Shown: positions 53,315 to 62,786 of the stretch, piece by piece | How the letters are laid out: each line of letters opens with the position of its first letter | How positions within the stretch are numbered: position 1 is the first letter of the stretch | NCBI GenBank assembly: GCA_963815305.1 | Contig: CAWFFW010000001.1 | Coordinates: 3,410,001 to 3,474,000, forward strand | Length of the DNA: 64,000 bases | Source of the DNA: CAXBID01 sp963815305 | Lineage (GTDB): Bacteria; Bacteroidota; Bacteroidia; Flavobacteriales; Flavobacteriaceae | Direction: 5' to 3' | Program-made: the position numbers and the translations under genes | The notes under the pieces: model-generated | What the model was told of the DNA's origin: nothing | Database searches by the model: none | What the model saw: the letters and a program-made list of their open reading frames with translations, nothing else

Positions 53315-54178
53315 ATGACTTTAAATTCTTCAAAACCAGCTATAGGATGTTTCTTATTCATTATGTCTTTAAGTTTATTTGCTCAAAAGGATTTTCAAGG
53401 AATTGCATATTACGAAACTAAAACGACCGTAGACATGAGTAATTTTGGAGGGAGAGAATTAAGTGAAGAGCGAAAAAAACAAATTGCGGAACGCATGAAA
53501 AGCGCCTTAGAAAAAACATTTATTCTAACATTTAATCAATCAGAATCTTTGTATAAAGAAGAAGAACGTTTAGAATCACCCACGCAGGGTAGAGGCATGC
53601 GTTTTGGGATGATGAACATGACGGGTGGAGATCATTACAAAAATTTGAAGAATCTACAAATTTTGCAATCACAAGATTTTTTTGGTAAGCAGTTTCTAAT
53701 TAAAGATAGTTTGCCAAAGTTGGATTGGAAACTAGAACCTGAAACAAAAATTATTGGACAATACACATGCTTTAAAGCTACCGCAATGAAAAGGGAGTCT
53801 CCAAGAGATTTTAGTAATTTTACTAGAAGATCTCCCCAGAACGAGAAAACAAAAGATTCAACAGCTATCAAATCTGCAGAAATAGAAGATAATAACAATG
53901 AGATTGTTGTAACCGCTTGGTATACACCTCAAATACCAGTTAATCAAGGTCCAGAAATGTATTGGGGTCTTCCAGGTTTAATTTTAGAAGTTAGCTCTGA
54001 TAAAACCACCATTTTATGCTCTAAAATTATTCTAAATCCTTCTGAGAAAGAATTTATATCAGCCCCATCAAAAGGAAAAGAAGTCACCCAAAAAGAATAT
54101 GATGACATTGTAGATAAAAAAACTCAAGAGATGCGTGAAATGTTTCGTAGTCAAAGAGGTGGCGGCGGTAGAAGATAA
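53315..54178 (+). CDS. GLPGLI family protein (first of tandem pair)
   Basis: A 287-aa exported protein: signal peptide (to about residue 22, LFAQ), then the family pattern GIAYYETKTTVD, GKQFLIKDSLPKLDWKLEPETKIIGQYTCFKATA, TAWYTPQIPVNQGPEMYWGLPGLILEVSS containing the GLPGLI signature. A Gly/Arg-rich end (RGGGGRR) closes it. The function of GLPGLI proteins is unknown; they are often encoded next to a TonB-dependent-like barrel, as here. The paralogue follows after 72 nt. Confidence 0.92.
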   Translation: MTLNSSKPAIGCFLFIMSLSLFAQKDFQGIAYYETKTTVDMSNFGGRELSEERKKQIAERMKSALEKTFILTFNQSESLYKEEERLESPTQGRGMRFGMMNMTGGDHYKNLKNLQILQSQDFFGKQFLIKDSLPKLDWKLEPETKIIGQYTCFKATAMKRESPRDFSNFTRRSPQNEKTKDSTAIKSAEIEDNNNEIVVTAWYTPQIPVNQGPEMYWGLPGLILEVSSDKTTILCSKIILNPSEKEFISAPSKGKEVTQKEYDDIVDKKTQEMREMFRSQRGGGGRR

Positions 54179-54250
54179 ATTGTAATTGATATCCAAAAAA
54201 ATAACAAATGTTTAATTATTACATATATTTGTTAAACAAATTTATTTAAA

Positions 54251-55060
54251 ATGAATTTAAAACTTATTAAATCCACATTAGCAGTTTTAACTATATTTTT
54301 ATCTCTGTCTTTATATGCGCAAGATTTTCAAGGAAAGGCGTATTACTTCAAGAAAACCACTATGGAGCTTGGAAATTGGGGAGCTCAAATGAGCGAAGCA
54401 CAAAAAAAGCAAGTTTATGAGCGTTTGAAAAACAGATTAGAAAAAACCTATATTTTAACGTTTAACAAAGAAGCATCAGTTTATGATGAAGTTGAAAAAT
54501 TAGATGCTATTTCTGGCGCAACGGATAGTTGGGGTAAAAACTTTACACCAGGCGAATTATATAAAAATGTAAAAGAAAATACTTTAGTTCAAAACCAAGA
54601 ATTTTACGGTAAACGTTTTTTAGTTAAAGATAGTTTGATGTTTTTTGATTGGGCTATGGGTTCTGAAACTAAACAAATTGGAAATTATACTTGTTTTAAG
54701 GCAACTTGTAAAGTACCAAGTAAAGATTTAGAATGGTGGTCATTCTCATGGGGCAATTTAAGAGAGGGTGAATCTGAATCTGAAACAGAGGAGGTTAATA
54801 CAACTGAAGTTACGGCTTGGTATACGCCTCAAATACCAGTAACCACAGGGCCATTAGAATATTGGGGGTTGCCAGGTTTAATACTCGAAGTTAGTTCTGG
54901 AAATACCGTTATGCTTTGCTCTAAAATTGTGATTAATCCTGAAGAAAAAACCGAGATTGAGGCACCAGATAAAGGTACAGAAGTAACAAAAAAAGAATAC
55001 CAAGATATAATAGTCAAAAAAATGCGTGAATTTCGAGAAAATCGTGGTGGAAGAAGATAA
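54251..55060 (+). CDS. GLPGLI family protein (second of tandem pair)
   Basis: A 269-aa paralogue of the preceding protein with the same plan: signal peptide (to LYAQ), FQGKAYYFKKTT, GKRFLVKDSLMFFDWAMGSETKQIGNYTCFKAT, and EYWGLPGLILEVSSGN with the signature. The C-terminal tail is again Arg/Gly-rich (ENRGGRR). A Trp/Ser-rich segment near the middle (WWSFSWGNL) differs from the first copy. The pair arose by tandem duplication. A 48-nt gap leads to the barrel gene. Confidence 0.92.
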   Translation: MNLKLIKSTLAVLTIFLSLSLYAQDFQGKAYYFKKTTMELGNWGAQMSEAQKKQVYERLKNRLEKTYILTFNKEASVYDEVEKLDAISGATDSWGKNFTPGELYKNVKENTLVQNQEFYGKRFLVKDSLMFFDWAMGSETKQIGNYTCFKATCKVPSKDLEWWSFSWGNLREGESESETEEVNTTEVTAWYTPQIPVTTGPLEYWGLPGLILEVSSGNTVMLCSKIVINPEEKTEIEAPDKGTEVTKKEYQDIIVKKMREFRENRGGRR

Positions 55061-55108
55061 AATGTTTTTTTTTAGTAAAGTAAATAACTAACACTGTTTA
55101 ATAACATA

Positions 55109-57814
55109 ATGAAAAAATTAATTTTTGTAGTGCTATTTTGTTTTTGCAATCTCATATATAGTCAGGTAAAAATTCAAGGTGTAGTTAAAGATAGTATTGG
55201 AGAGCCCTTAGAATTGGCTAACATTATAGCTATAAATCAAGAAACCAATAAGCTTGAAACTTATGGTATTACCAATGATAAAGGAAAGTATTTATTGTCG
55301 TTAGAAAAAAACTCTAAGTACAAGCTCCAAGTCAGTTATATTGGTATGAAAAATTTTGAAGACATTATTGAAACCAGTGATAGCAATCTTTTAAAAGATA
55401 TTACTTTAGTACAAGATAATGCACTAGATACCGTTGAGTTAACATACGAAATGCCATTAACTATTAAAGGCGATACCATTGTTTATAATGCAGATTCTTT
55501 TACAAATGGAACAGAACGAAAACTGGAAGATGTTTTAAAAAAATTACCTGGAGTGGAAATTAATGCAGACGGTCAAATTGAGGTGGAAGGACAGCGCGTT
55601 AGCAAACTTATGGTGGATGGAAAAGACTTTTTTGATGGAGATACTAAATTAGCCACAAAAAATATTCCATCAAATGCCGTTGATAAGGTTCAGGTTTTAA
55701 AAAATTATGCTGAGGTAGGACAATTAAGTAGTGTTAGTAACAATCAAGATAATTATGCCATTAACATAAAACTAAAAGAGGGTAAAAAGAATTTCTGGTT
55801 TGGTAATGTTACCGTTGGCAGTGGCGCATCAACAGATAATGAATTATATATAGCACAGCCTAAATTATTTTACTACAGTCCAGATTATAGCATAAATGTA
55901 ATTGGCGATTTAAATAATACGGGCGAGCCAGCATTATCAAGAAGAGATTTGCAAAATTTTGGTGGCGGTTTTAGAGCACCAAGTAGAGGTAGCGGAACAA
56001 CACTAAATTTAGGAAGTAATAATTTAGGATTTTTGGCAACTCAAAATAACAGAGCTCAAAATATTGAAAATAAATTAGGAGCAACCAACTTTAGTTATTC
56101 GCCTAATAAAGCTTTAGATTTAAGTGGATTTGTTATTTTTAATAGTAGCCGAATAGATTTAAGAGAAAATAGTTTTGTGCAATATACCAATCCAGATTTG
56201 GGAATTCCTGATGAAGAAACAAACGAAACTACAAGACAGCGAAGTGACATTGGTTTATTAAAACTAAGTGCTGCTTATAAGCCAAATCTTAATAATCAAT
56301 TAGATTATGATTTTTTAGCAAGAATAACCAAAGAATCACAAGACCGTACACTGTTTTCATCTGTTGTTGGTAACACTATTCAACTTGAAGAAAACACACC
56401 ATATAGCATCAGTCAAAATATTAATTATTACTACACGCTTAATGAAAATAATATTTTTGCCTTTGAGGCACAACATTTATTACAAGACGAAGATCCATTT
56501 TATAATGCACTGTTAGAAGATAAGTCAGGTTATGCTGTAACAGCTGATAGTTTAGGTTTAGACCCAAACCAAATAGGATATAATGTTAACCAAGATAGAC
56601 GCGTAAAATCCAATCAATTAGATGCTAAATTAGATTACTGGAATATTTTAAATGCTAAAAGTAATATCAATTTTACTTTGGGGGCTTTAATTAGTCGTCA
56701 AGATTTTAATTCTAATATTTTCCAAACACTAGATAATAATTCAACTTTAGATCCAACGCCCATAGTTAATAATGGTTTAGACAATAATGATACACAATAC
56801 AATTTTGGCGATATCTATTTAGGCGCTCATTATACTTTAAAATCAGGAAAATTTACTTTTACGCCAGGTATTTCAATACATGCTTATAGTAATACTAACA
56901 ATCAATTCGGTCAGGATTATAAGGATAATTTTTTTAGAGTATTACCAGATTTTGAAACCCGCATTCAATTTAAAAAGAGTGAAAGTTTAACGCTTAGGTA
57001 TAATATGAGAAATCAATTTACCGATGTTACAAATTTAGCGCGAGGTATTGTATTAAATAACTTTAATAGTATTCAAATTGGTAATCCAGAATTAGAAAAC
57101 GCCTTATCAAACAACGTGAGTTTGTTTTACAGAAGTTTTAATTTATTTAATTACACCAATGTTTTTGCTTCAGTAAATTATACCAATTCCGTGAATCAAA
57201 TACGTTCTTTGTCAGATTTTGAAAGTGTTATTAGAACTAACCGGTTTTTTAATTCTGAATTTGTCGATGAAAGTGTATCTTCTTTTGGGCGTGTTCAACG
57301 CACGTTCGGTAAGTTTCGAGGAAGCTTAAATACCAATTTTAATTACAGTAAATTTAATCAGTTTATTCAAGGAAATCGATCTGTAAATGAAAGTTTTAGG
57401 CAAACATACACACCAGAAATTCGCTCAAATTTTAGAGAAGCACCAAATTTTCAAATTTCTTATCGATACAGTGTTAATGATAATACGCAAGGAGGTAGAA
57501 CAACTACATTCATTACCAATGCACCATCTGTAGAGTTTGATGCTTACATTTGGAAATCGCTAACATTTTTAACAAATTACAGCTACAATAGCCAAAGTAA
57601 TCCAAATGGAGAAGCACAAACTTTTGAAATTTGGGATGCTTCATTATCGTATAGAAAAAATAATGACTCTAAATGGGAATATCAATTAAAAACAACAAAC
57701 CTTTTAAATACGAAATCTCAAATACAAAACGGAAATAATAATATATCTGTTTTTACTTCAGAATATTTTATTCAACCCCGTTTTTTAACCTTTAGAATTC
57801 GATACGAACTATAA
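55109..57814 (+). CDS. TonB-dependent-receptor-like outer-membrane barrel with CarboxypepD_reg domain
   Basis: A 901-aa outer-membrane protein. Signal peptide (to about residue 19), CarboxypepD_reg-like domain (VKIQGVVKDSIGEPLELANIIAIN), a plug-like section with LEDVLKKLPGVEINADGQIEVEGQRVSKLMVDGKDFFDGD, then a long barrel (OMP_b-brl_3 type) ending in RIRYEL. It has no SusD partner; its partners are the two GLPGLI genes directly upstream. Whether it transports something or is an assembly or secretion factor is unknown. Confidence 0.88.
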   Translation: MKKLIFVVLFCFCNLIYSQVKIQGVVKDSIGEPLELANIIAINQETNKLETYGITNDKGKYLLSLEKNSKYKLQVSYIGMKNFEDIIETSDSNLLKDITLVQDNALDTVELTYEMPLTIKGDTIVYNADSFTNGTERKLEDVLKKLPGVEINADGQIEVEGQRVSKLMVDGKDFFDGDTKLATKNIPSNAVDKVQVLKNYAEVGQLSSVSNNQDNYAINIKLKEGKKNFWFGNVTVGSGASTDNELYIAQPKLFYYSPDYSINVIGDLNNTGEPALSRRDLQNFGGGFRAPSRGSGTTLNLGSNNLGFLATQNNRAQNIENKLGATNFSYSPNKALDLSGFVIFNSSRIDLRENSFVQYTNPDLGIPDEETNETTRQRSDIGLLKLSAAYKPNLNNQLDYDFLARITKESQDRTLFSSVVGNTIQLEENTPYSISQNINYYYTLNENNIFAFEAQHLLQDEDPFYNALLEDKSGYAVTADSLGLDPNQIGYNVNQDRRVKSNQLDAKLDYWNILNAKSNINFTLGALISRQDFNSNIFQTLDNNSTLDPTPIVNNGLDNNDTQYNFGDIYLGAHYTLKSGKFTFTPGISIHAYSNTNNQFGQDYKDNFFRVLPDFETRIQFKKSESLTLRYNMRNQFTDVTNLARGIVLNNFNSIQIGNPELENALSNNVSLFYRSFNLFNYTNVFASVNYTNSVNQIRSLSDFESVIRTNRFFNSEFVDESVSSFGRVQRTFGKFRGSLNTNFNYSKFNQFIQGNRSVNESFRQTYTPEIRSNFREAPNFQISYRYSVNDNTQGGRTTTFITNAPSVEFDAYIWKSLTFLTNYSYNSQSNPNGEAQTFEIWDASLSYRKNNDSKWEYQLKTTNLLNTKSQIQNGNNNISVFTSEYFIQPRFLTFRIRYEL

Positions 57815-57845
57815 GTTTTTTGAAAATAAGTTATTGTATTTTTCT

Positions 57846-57876
57846 TTTGTAGAATTAATAAAGCATATTATATTTG
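57846..57876 (+). promoter_or_regulatory. Promoter for tRNA-Tyr
   Basis: TTTG (57846-57849), 19-nt spacer, TATATTTG (57869-57876), 11 nt before the tRNA. A textbook Bacteroidota promoter. Confidence 0.8.
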
Positions 57877-57887
57877 CTTGCAGTTTT

Positions 57888-57969
<82 letters not shown>

Positions 57970-57979
57970 CGATGAAATT

Positions 57980-58014
57980 AAAAAGCAAGCAAAATATAAA
58001 GCTTGCTTTTTTTA
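57980..58014 (+). terminator. Terminator after tRNA-Tyr
   Basis: AAAAAGCAAGC (57980-57990) pairs with GCTTGCTTTTT (58001-58011), with more T behind it. Confidence 0.88.
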
Positions 58015-58048
58015 TTTTTAAAACCTAGTTTTCAGGGTGGATAATGTC

Positions 58049-58059
58049 AATCCTGCTCT
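58049..58059. repeat. Partial direct copy of the tRNA-Tyr 3' end
   Basis: AATCCTGCTCT at 58049-58059 repeats tRNA positions 57954-57964 exactly, and the following bases (TCACAC against CCCCAC) remain similar. It may be an attachment-site remnant between the tRNA and the accessory DUF6807 gene; 11 bp can also arise by chance. Confidence 0.35.
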
Positions 58060-58079
58060 TCACACTTTAACTTAAAAAG

Positions 58080-59021
58080 TTATTTCAATTTTAAATATTT
58101 AGCGAATAGTGATGAAATTTCCGATGGTTTCAATCCGTCATGAACGAGAATTCTGTATCTCAATAATGTGGGTTCAATATCAGAAAGAATAACTGCTTTG
58201 TTACCTGGATGAGGATATACAGCGTTTTGCATACTCCTTTTTTGACGTAAAATCCATGGATTTGGGTAGCCTGGGTTTTTATGGTGACTAAAAATCGTAA
58301 TACCTGCTATGAGATTATCATGTCCCACAGATCCCGAAATATCAATCCATCCTTCCGCTTCCATAGGAAGTTGTTGAGGTTTAATTTGCCCAGTTGAACT
58401 AGTGAATATCATGTCTTCAACCAGACGAATCCTTGTAGAAAAACCTCCATATCCTTTTTCATCTTCTGACCCACCAATTCGTAAATCTAGTTCCTGCGCT
58501 ATTAAGGCTATTTCAATATCAATTTGCCGATAATTCTTTGCTTTTGGGAAAACCGTAATTGTAGTATGCTCAGATACTAATGGTTTCTCATTTCCGTTTT
58601 CATCCAACCACAAAGGAGACTTCCAAACGACATGTGATTTAACACATTTTTGTTGACCTGCCTTTTTGAGTTCTTTAACTGATAATACCTGCCATTTAAA
58701 ATTCTTTATTTCCCATCCATCGCCAATTCTTTTATCGCCAACATATAATTGATGCCAAGCCCAGAAAACACCACGATGGTGAGGATGGTCTGAAGGGAAG
58801 TCCTCAGTAAAATATGCACCATCCAATGTATAAAGTGGATGAATATAATTTGATCTTTCATATTTTCCATTCAACTCTTTTTGAGCTGTTTGGTAGAATA
58901 GGATACTATCTGATCCTTCTTTAAAAAGAACTCCACTATCTTTAATTTGAACATTCACACATTGTGATATAGCGGTATGTTTTAAAAATAAAATAAGGAA
59001 AATGCTTATAAAATATCTCAT
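58080..59021 (-). CDS. DUF6807 (PmoA-family) secreted protein
   Basis: A 313-aa protein with signal peptide (to about residue 19, AISQ). Family features: PLYTLDGAYFTEDFPSDHPHHRGVFWAWHQL with the DHPHHRG motif, ISGSVGHDNLIAGITIFSHHKNPGYPNPW, and a beta-sandwich-like remainder. The family occurs in carbohydrate-related Bacteroidota loci; the activity is unknown. It is a single gene next to tRNA-Tyr and unrelated to its neighbours, and the tRNA-fragment repeat at 58049 would fit acquisition by integration. Confidence 0.8.
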   Translation of the reverse strand: MRYFISIFLILFLKHTAISQCVNVQIKDSGVLFKEGSDSILFYQTAQKELNGKYERSNYIHPLYTLDGAYFTEDFPSDHPHHRGVFWAWHQLYVGDKRIGDGWEIKNFKWQVLSVKELKKAGQQKCVKSHVVWKSPLWLDENGNEKPLVSEHTTITVFPKAKNYRQIDIEIALIAQELDLRIGGSEDEKGYGGFSTRIRLVEDMIFTSSTGQIKPQQLPMEAEGWIDISGSVGHDNLIAGITIFSHHKNPGYPNPWILRQKRSMQNAVYPHPGNKAVILSDIEPTLLRYRILVHDGLKPSEISSLFAKYLKLK

Positions 59022-59117
59022 CGATTCATTAGTTTAAAAAATTAATTGTAAGAAATCGTGTTAATTTTTTGTATCAGTACTTTAACTAAATTATCTTTTT
59101 TACCCTAAAAAACAAGT

Positions 59118-59153
59118 TTAAAAATAAAAGACCGCCTGTAAAAAGCAGTCTTT
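59118..59153 (-). terminator. Terminator of metK
   Basis: AAAGACTGC/GCGGTCTTT as read on the minus strand (59153-59145 with 59135-59127), followed by T-rich sequence. Confidence 0.8.
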
Positions 59154-59178
59154 CAAAATATTTTATTTCGGTCCTAAT

Positions 59179-60432
59179 TTACAAACCGAACACTTTTTTT
59201 ATCTCATCAATATAATCTAACTTCTCCCAAGTAAACAGCTCAACATCTAAAGTAATGTTTTCTCCATTAGGTTGCGAAAATGTTTTTGTTACAGTTTCAT
59301 TAGCTCGCCCCATGTGTCCATAAGCAGCAGTTTCGCTGTAAATTGGCGCACGCAATTTCAAACGCTCTTCAATAGCAAAAGGACGCATATCAAAAATTTG
59401 AGATACTTTTTCAGCTATTTCACCATCCGTCATATTAAATGGGCAGGAGCCATAAGTTTCAATAAAGATACCCATAGGTTCAACAACACCAATGGCATAA
59501 CTCACTTGCACTAAAATTTCATCGGCTATACCAGCGGCAACTAGGTTTTTAGCAATATGTCGTGTAGCATAAGCAGCACTTCTATCTACTTTACTGGGGT
59601 CTTTTCCTGAAAAAGCACCACCGCCATGTGCGCCTTTCCCACCATAAGTATCCACGATAATTTTTCGTCCTGTTAAACCGGTGTCACCATGTGGCCCACC
59701 AATTACAAACTTCCCTGTTGGGTTAATATGGTAAGTAATATTATCATTAAACAATTTTTGAGCAGATTCAGGAAGTTTGGCAACTACTCTCGGAATTAAT
59801 ATATCCACAATGTCCTTTCTGATTTTAGCTAACATCGTATGGTCGTCTGCAAAATCGTCATGTTGGGTAGATACTACAATAGCATCTATGCGCTGCGGAA
59901 TATTATCATCGCTATACTCAATGGTTACCTGACTTTTTGAGTCTGGTCTTAAGTACGTAATGGCTTTATTTTCTCTACGTAAATCAGCAAGTTCTTTTAA
60001 AATTCTATGCGATAAATCTAAAGCTAAAGGCATAAAATTTTCGGTTTCGTTAGTGGCATAACCAAACATCATCCCTTGATCTCCCGCACCTTGTTCTTCT
60101 TTACTTCCTCTATCTACACCCTGATTAATATCTTCAGATTGTTCGTGAATAGCCGATAATACCCCACAAGAATTGCCATCAAACATATATTCGCCTTTGG
60201 TATAACCAATTTTATTGATGGTATCTCTAGCTATTTTCTGTACATCTAAATAGGTGTTGGATTTTACTTCGCCAGCTAATATAACCTGCCCTGTAGTTAC
60301 TAAGGTTTCACAAGCCACTTTTGAATCAGGGTCGAATGCTAAAAAATTATCAATTAAAGCATCACTAATTTGATCTGCTACTTTGTCTGGATGTCCTTCA
60401 GAAACACTCTCTGAAGTGAATAAATACGCCAT
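59179..60432 (-). CDS. metK: S-adenosylmethionine synthetase
   Basis: A 417-aa enzyme making SAM from methionine and ATP. The start is ATG 60432 (MAYLFTSESVSEGHPDKVADQISDAL), the conserved N-terminus. An in-frame extension to 60567 contains the riboswitch and is not coding in my view. Other conserved parts: TTGQVILAGEV, DQGMMFGYATNET, GGPHGDTGLTGRKIIVDTYGG, GGGAFSGKDPSKVDRSAAY. It is somewhat longer than E. coli MetK (384). Regulation by a SAM-II-like leader would give product feedback. Confidence 0.96.
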   Translation of the reverse strand: MAYLFTSESVSEGHPDKVADQISDALIDNFLAFDPDSKVACETLVTTGQVILAGEVKSNTYLDVQKIARDTINKIGYTKGEYMFDGNSCGVLSAIHEQSEDINQGVDRGSKEEQGAGDQGMMFGYATNETENFMPLALDLSHRILKELADLRRENKAITYLRPDSKSQVTIEYSDDNIPQRIDAIVVSTQHDDFADDHTMLAKIRKDIVDILIPRVVAKLPESAQKLFNDNITYHINPTGKFVIGGPHGDTGLTGRKIIVDTYGGKGAHGGGAFSGKDPSKVDRSAAYATRHIAKNLVAAGIADEILVQVSYAIGVVEPMGIFIETYGSCPFNMTDGEIAEKVSQIFDMRPFAIEERLKLRAPIYSETAAYGHMGRANETVTKTFSQPNGENITLDVELFTWEKLDYIDEIKKVFGL

Positions 60433-60484
60433 ATAGTTATATTTTGAGCAAGATTTGACGTTAACGTCGAAGGAAGTTTTCACT

Positions 60485-60580
60485 GCCTTTAGCATTTTTT
60501 TTGTACTGAATTTGTTTAAGTATCTTTTTAAAAACAAGTTCTGTATAAAGAGGTTGCAATCAGTCAAATCTTTCCTCTAT
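60485..60580 (-). promoter_or_regulatory. SAM-II-like riboswitch (long-loop variant) in the metK leader
   Basis: On the minus strand, P1 pairs AGAGG (60578-60574) with CCTCT (60553-60549). The enclosed loop GATTTGACTGATTGCAA (60570-60554) matches the SAM-II core GAUUUAACCGUAUUGCAA closely. The 3' pseudoknot strand ATGCTAAAGGC (60495-60485) matches the invariant GCUAAAG. Between P1 and this strand there is about 50 nt with its own hairpin (GAACTTGTTT with AAACAAATTC), where classical SAM-II has only a few bases. A TACTTTTG promoter box lies upstream at 60601-60594, and a 12-bp palindrome GACGTTAACGTC (60457-60468) lies between aptamer and ATG. Gene context (SAM synthetase) fits. Confidence 0.78.
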
Positions 60581-60593
60581 TATTTATTGCTTG

Positions 60594-60601
60594 CAAAAGT
60601 A
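60594..60601 (-). promoter_or_regulatory. -7 promoter box for metK
   Basis: TACTTTTG on the minus strand, 13 nt before the riboswitch P1 stem. No clear -33 TTG was found. Confidence 0.5.
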
Positions 60602-61049
60602 AAAAAATAAAAGAAAATGATCCTTTATTTTTGTTTTTTTTATGAAAACAATTGGTAGTTAAAACTTATTTATAAACATTTGTATAACACTATTAAAAAG
60701 TTAAATTTTAAATGTCATTTCTGTCATTATAATTGCGCTTTTTTCACAGAGATAGGTAATGGTAAATTCAAACTTAAATGAAATTTATTGCCTTCCTAAA
60801 ACGGAAGTTTTTTTATTGATTATTTTTCATTTTTGGACATCATAAAAATAACAATATAAACATCTGATAAACAGTTTTTTATATTGATTTTCATAAGCGT
60901 GAATTTAACCTTAAATAACATTGAATAACCAATATAAAAACCTAATAAATTAATTTCGAATTTTGGTTTATGTTAATCGAATAATTTTTATAAAAAATAA
61001 TTAAATTCCTATAACTAAAGTAGGGTAGGTGAAATTTTTTGCAACACAT
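60602..61049 (+). other. Long leader/intergenic region before ilvD
   Basis: This stretch of about 450 nt has no convincing gene. It contains a weak terminator-like hairpin, CTTCC (60792-60796) with GGAAG (60803-60807), followed by seven T (60808-60814). A 28-codon ATG frame (60759-60845) carries Val-Phe-Leu-Leu-Ile-Ile around the hairpin. This could be an attenuator for branched-chain amino acid synthesis, but the hairpin is short and precedes most of the Leu/Ile codons, so the case is weak. Confidence 0.3.
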
Positions 61050-62735
61050 ATGAAAGAACTCAATAAACATAGTAGAAGACTAACACAAGATGAATCTCAG
61101 CCTGCTTCTCAAGCCATGTTATACGCCGTAGGTTTGACCAATGAGGATATGAAAAAAGCTCAAGTTGGTATTGCCAGTACGGGATATGATGGAAACCCCT
61201 GCAATATGCATTTAAATGGTTTAGCTGCTGAGGTGAAAATTGAATGTAATATTTCTGGTTTAGTTGGTTTAGGGTTTCATACTATTGGCGTAAGTGATGG
61301 TATCTCAATGGGTACTTCAGGGATGAATTACTCTTTAGCGTCTCGCGATATTATTGCAGACTCCATTGAAACGGTAATGCAAGCTCAAAGTTATGATGCG
61401 CTAATATCAGTTGTAGGTTGTGACAAAAATATGCCAGGTGCTGTTATTGCTATGTTACGTTTAAATCGTCCATCAATCATGATGTATGGGGGTTCAACTG
61501 CTTCAGGAAACTATAAAGGAAGAAAATTAAATATTGTTTCTGCTTTTGAAGCTTTAGGTCAAAAAGTAGCTGGTGAAATTGAAGAAGAAGAATACAAAGA
61601 AATTATAAAAAGAGCGATTCCAGGTGCAGGAGCATGTGGAGGTATGTATACAGCAAATACGATGGCTTCAGCAATTGAGTGTATGGGCTTTGCATTACCT
61701 TACAACTCGTCTATCCCCGCTGAAAACCCAAATAAATTATCAGAATGTGAAAGAATAGCAATTGCTATTAAAAAACTTTTGGAGTTAGATTTAAAACCAC
61801 TAGATATTATTTCTAAAAAATCTATTGAAAATGCCATTGCGCTTGTAAACGCCTTGGGAGGATCTACAAATGCAGTGTTGCACTTTTTAGCTATTGCACA
61901 TGCTGCGGATATTGAGTTTACATTAGAAGATTTTCAACGTGTTAGTGATAGAACCCCATTAATAGCCGATTTGAAACCAAGCGGAAAATATTTAATGGAA
62001 GACGTTCATAGTATTGGTGGAACACCTGCAGTAATGAAATACCTTTTAGAAAATGGCTATTTGCATGGTGATTGTATGACGGTAACAGGAAGTACATTAG
62101 CAGAAAACTTAAAAGATGTTGAAGCGCTTAAGTTTGAAAATGATCAAGACGTAATATACCCTAAGGATAAGGCTTTAAAAGCTTCAGGAAATTTACAAAT
62201 TCTTTATGGAAACTTAGCAACAGAAGGTGCTGTGGCAAAAATATCAGGAAATGAAGGCTTGTTGTTTGAAGGTAAGGCCGTTGTTTATGATGGCGAGCAA
62301 GCTGCAAATACGGGAATTTCAAATGGAGAAGTAGAGCGCGGTGATGTCGTTGTTATTCGTTACGTCGGTCCAAAAGGTGGTCCAGGCATGCCAGAAATGT
62401 TGAAGCCAACCTCTTTAATAATGGGTGCAGGTTTAGGAAAATCGGTAGCTTTAATTACTGATGGTCGTTTTTCTGGCGGAACTCACGGTTTCGTTGTAGG
62501 ACATATAACCCCCGAAGCACAAGAAGGCGGTACTATTGGATTATTAAAAACTGGAGATAAAATTAGAATTAGTGCTGAAGATAATTCGATTAATGTATTG
62601 CTTTCTGATGAAGAATTGGCAGAAAGGAAAAAGTCATGGAATACTCCCGAATTGAAACATAAAAAAGGCATATTATACAAATACGCAAGATCAGTATCCT
62701 CGGCCTCAAAAGGTTGTGTTACTGATGCATTTTAA
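61050..62735 (+). CDS. ilvD: Dihydroxy-acid dehydratase
   Basis: A 561-aa Fe-S dehydratase catalysing the third step of valine/isoleucine synthesis. ATG 61050 (MKELNKHSRRLTQDESQPASQAMLYAVGLT) matches flavobacterial homologues better than the GTG at 61029. Fe-S/active-site parts: GYDGNPCNMHLN, SVVGCDKNMPGA, GAGACGGMYTANTMASA; C-terminal GPKGGPGMPEMLKPTS and TDGRFSGGTHGFVVGH. Cytosolic. ilvB follows after 51 nt. Confidence 0.95.
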   Translation: MKELNKHSRRLTQDESQPASQAMLYAVGLTNEDMKKAQVGIASTGYDGNPCNMHLNGLAAEVKIECNISGLVGLGFHTIGVSDGISMGTSGMNYSLASRDIIADSIETVMQAQSYDALISVVGCDKNMPGAVIAMLRLNRPSIMMYGGSTASGNYKGRKLNIVSAFEALGQKVAGEIEEEEYKEIIKRAIPGAGACGGMYTANTMASAIECMGFALPYNSSIPAENPNKLSECERIAIAIKKLLELDLKPLDIISKKSIENAIALVNALGGSTNAVLHFLAIAHAADIEFTLEDFQRVSDRTPLIADLKPSGKYLMEDVHSIGGTPAVMKYLLENGYLHGDCMTVTGSTLAENLKDVEALKFENDQDVIYPKDKALKASGNLQILYGNLATEGAVAKISGNEGLLFEGKAVVYDGEQAANTGISNGEVERGDVVVIRYVGPKGGPGMPEMLKPTSLIMGAGLGKSVALITDGRFSGGTHGFVVGHITPEAQEGGTIGLLKTGDKIRISAEDNSINVLLSDEELAERKKSWNTPELKHKKGILYKYARSVSSASKGCVTDAF

Positions 62736-62786
62736 AATTTTATATTCCTAAGTTATTAGGAATCTCATTAATACTAGGTGGGAATT

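Noticed and set aside
60433..60567. metK N-terminal extension (in-frame starts at 60567 and in the pseudoknot strand)
   Set aside because: The translated extension is unlike any MetK and overlaps the riboswitch; MetK begins at MAYLFTSESVSEGHPDK.
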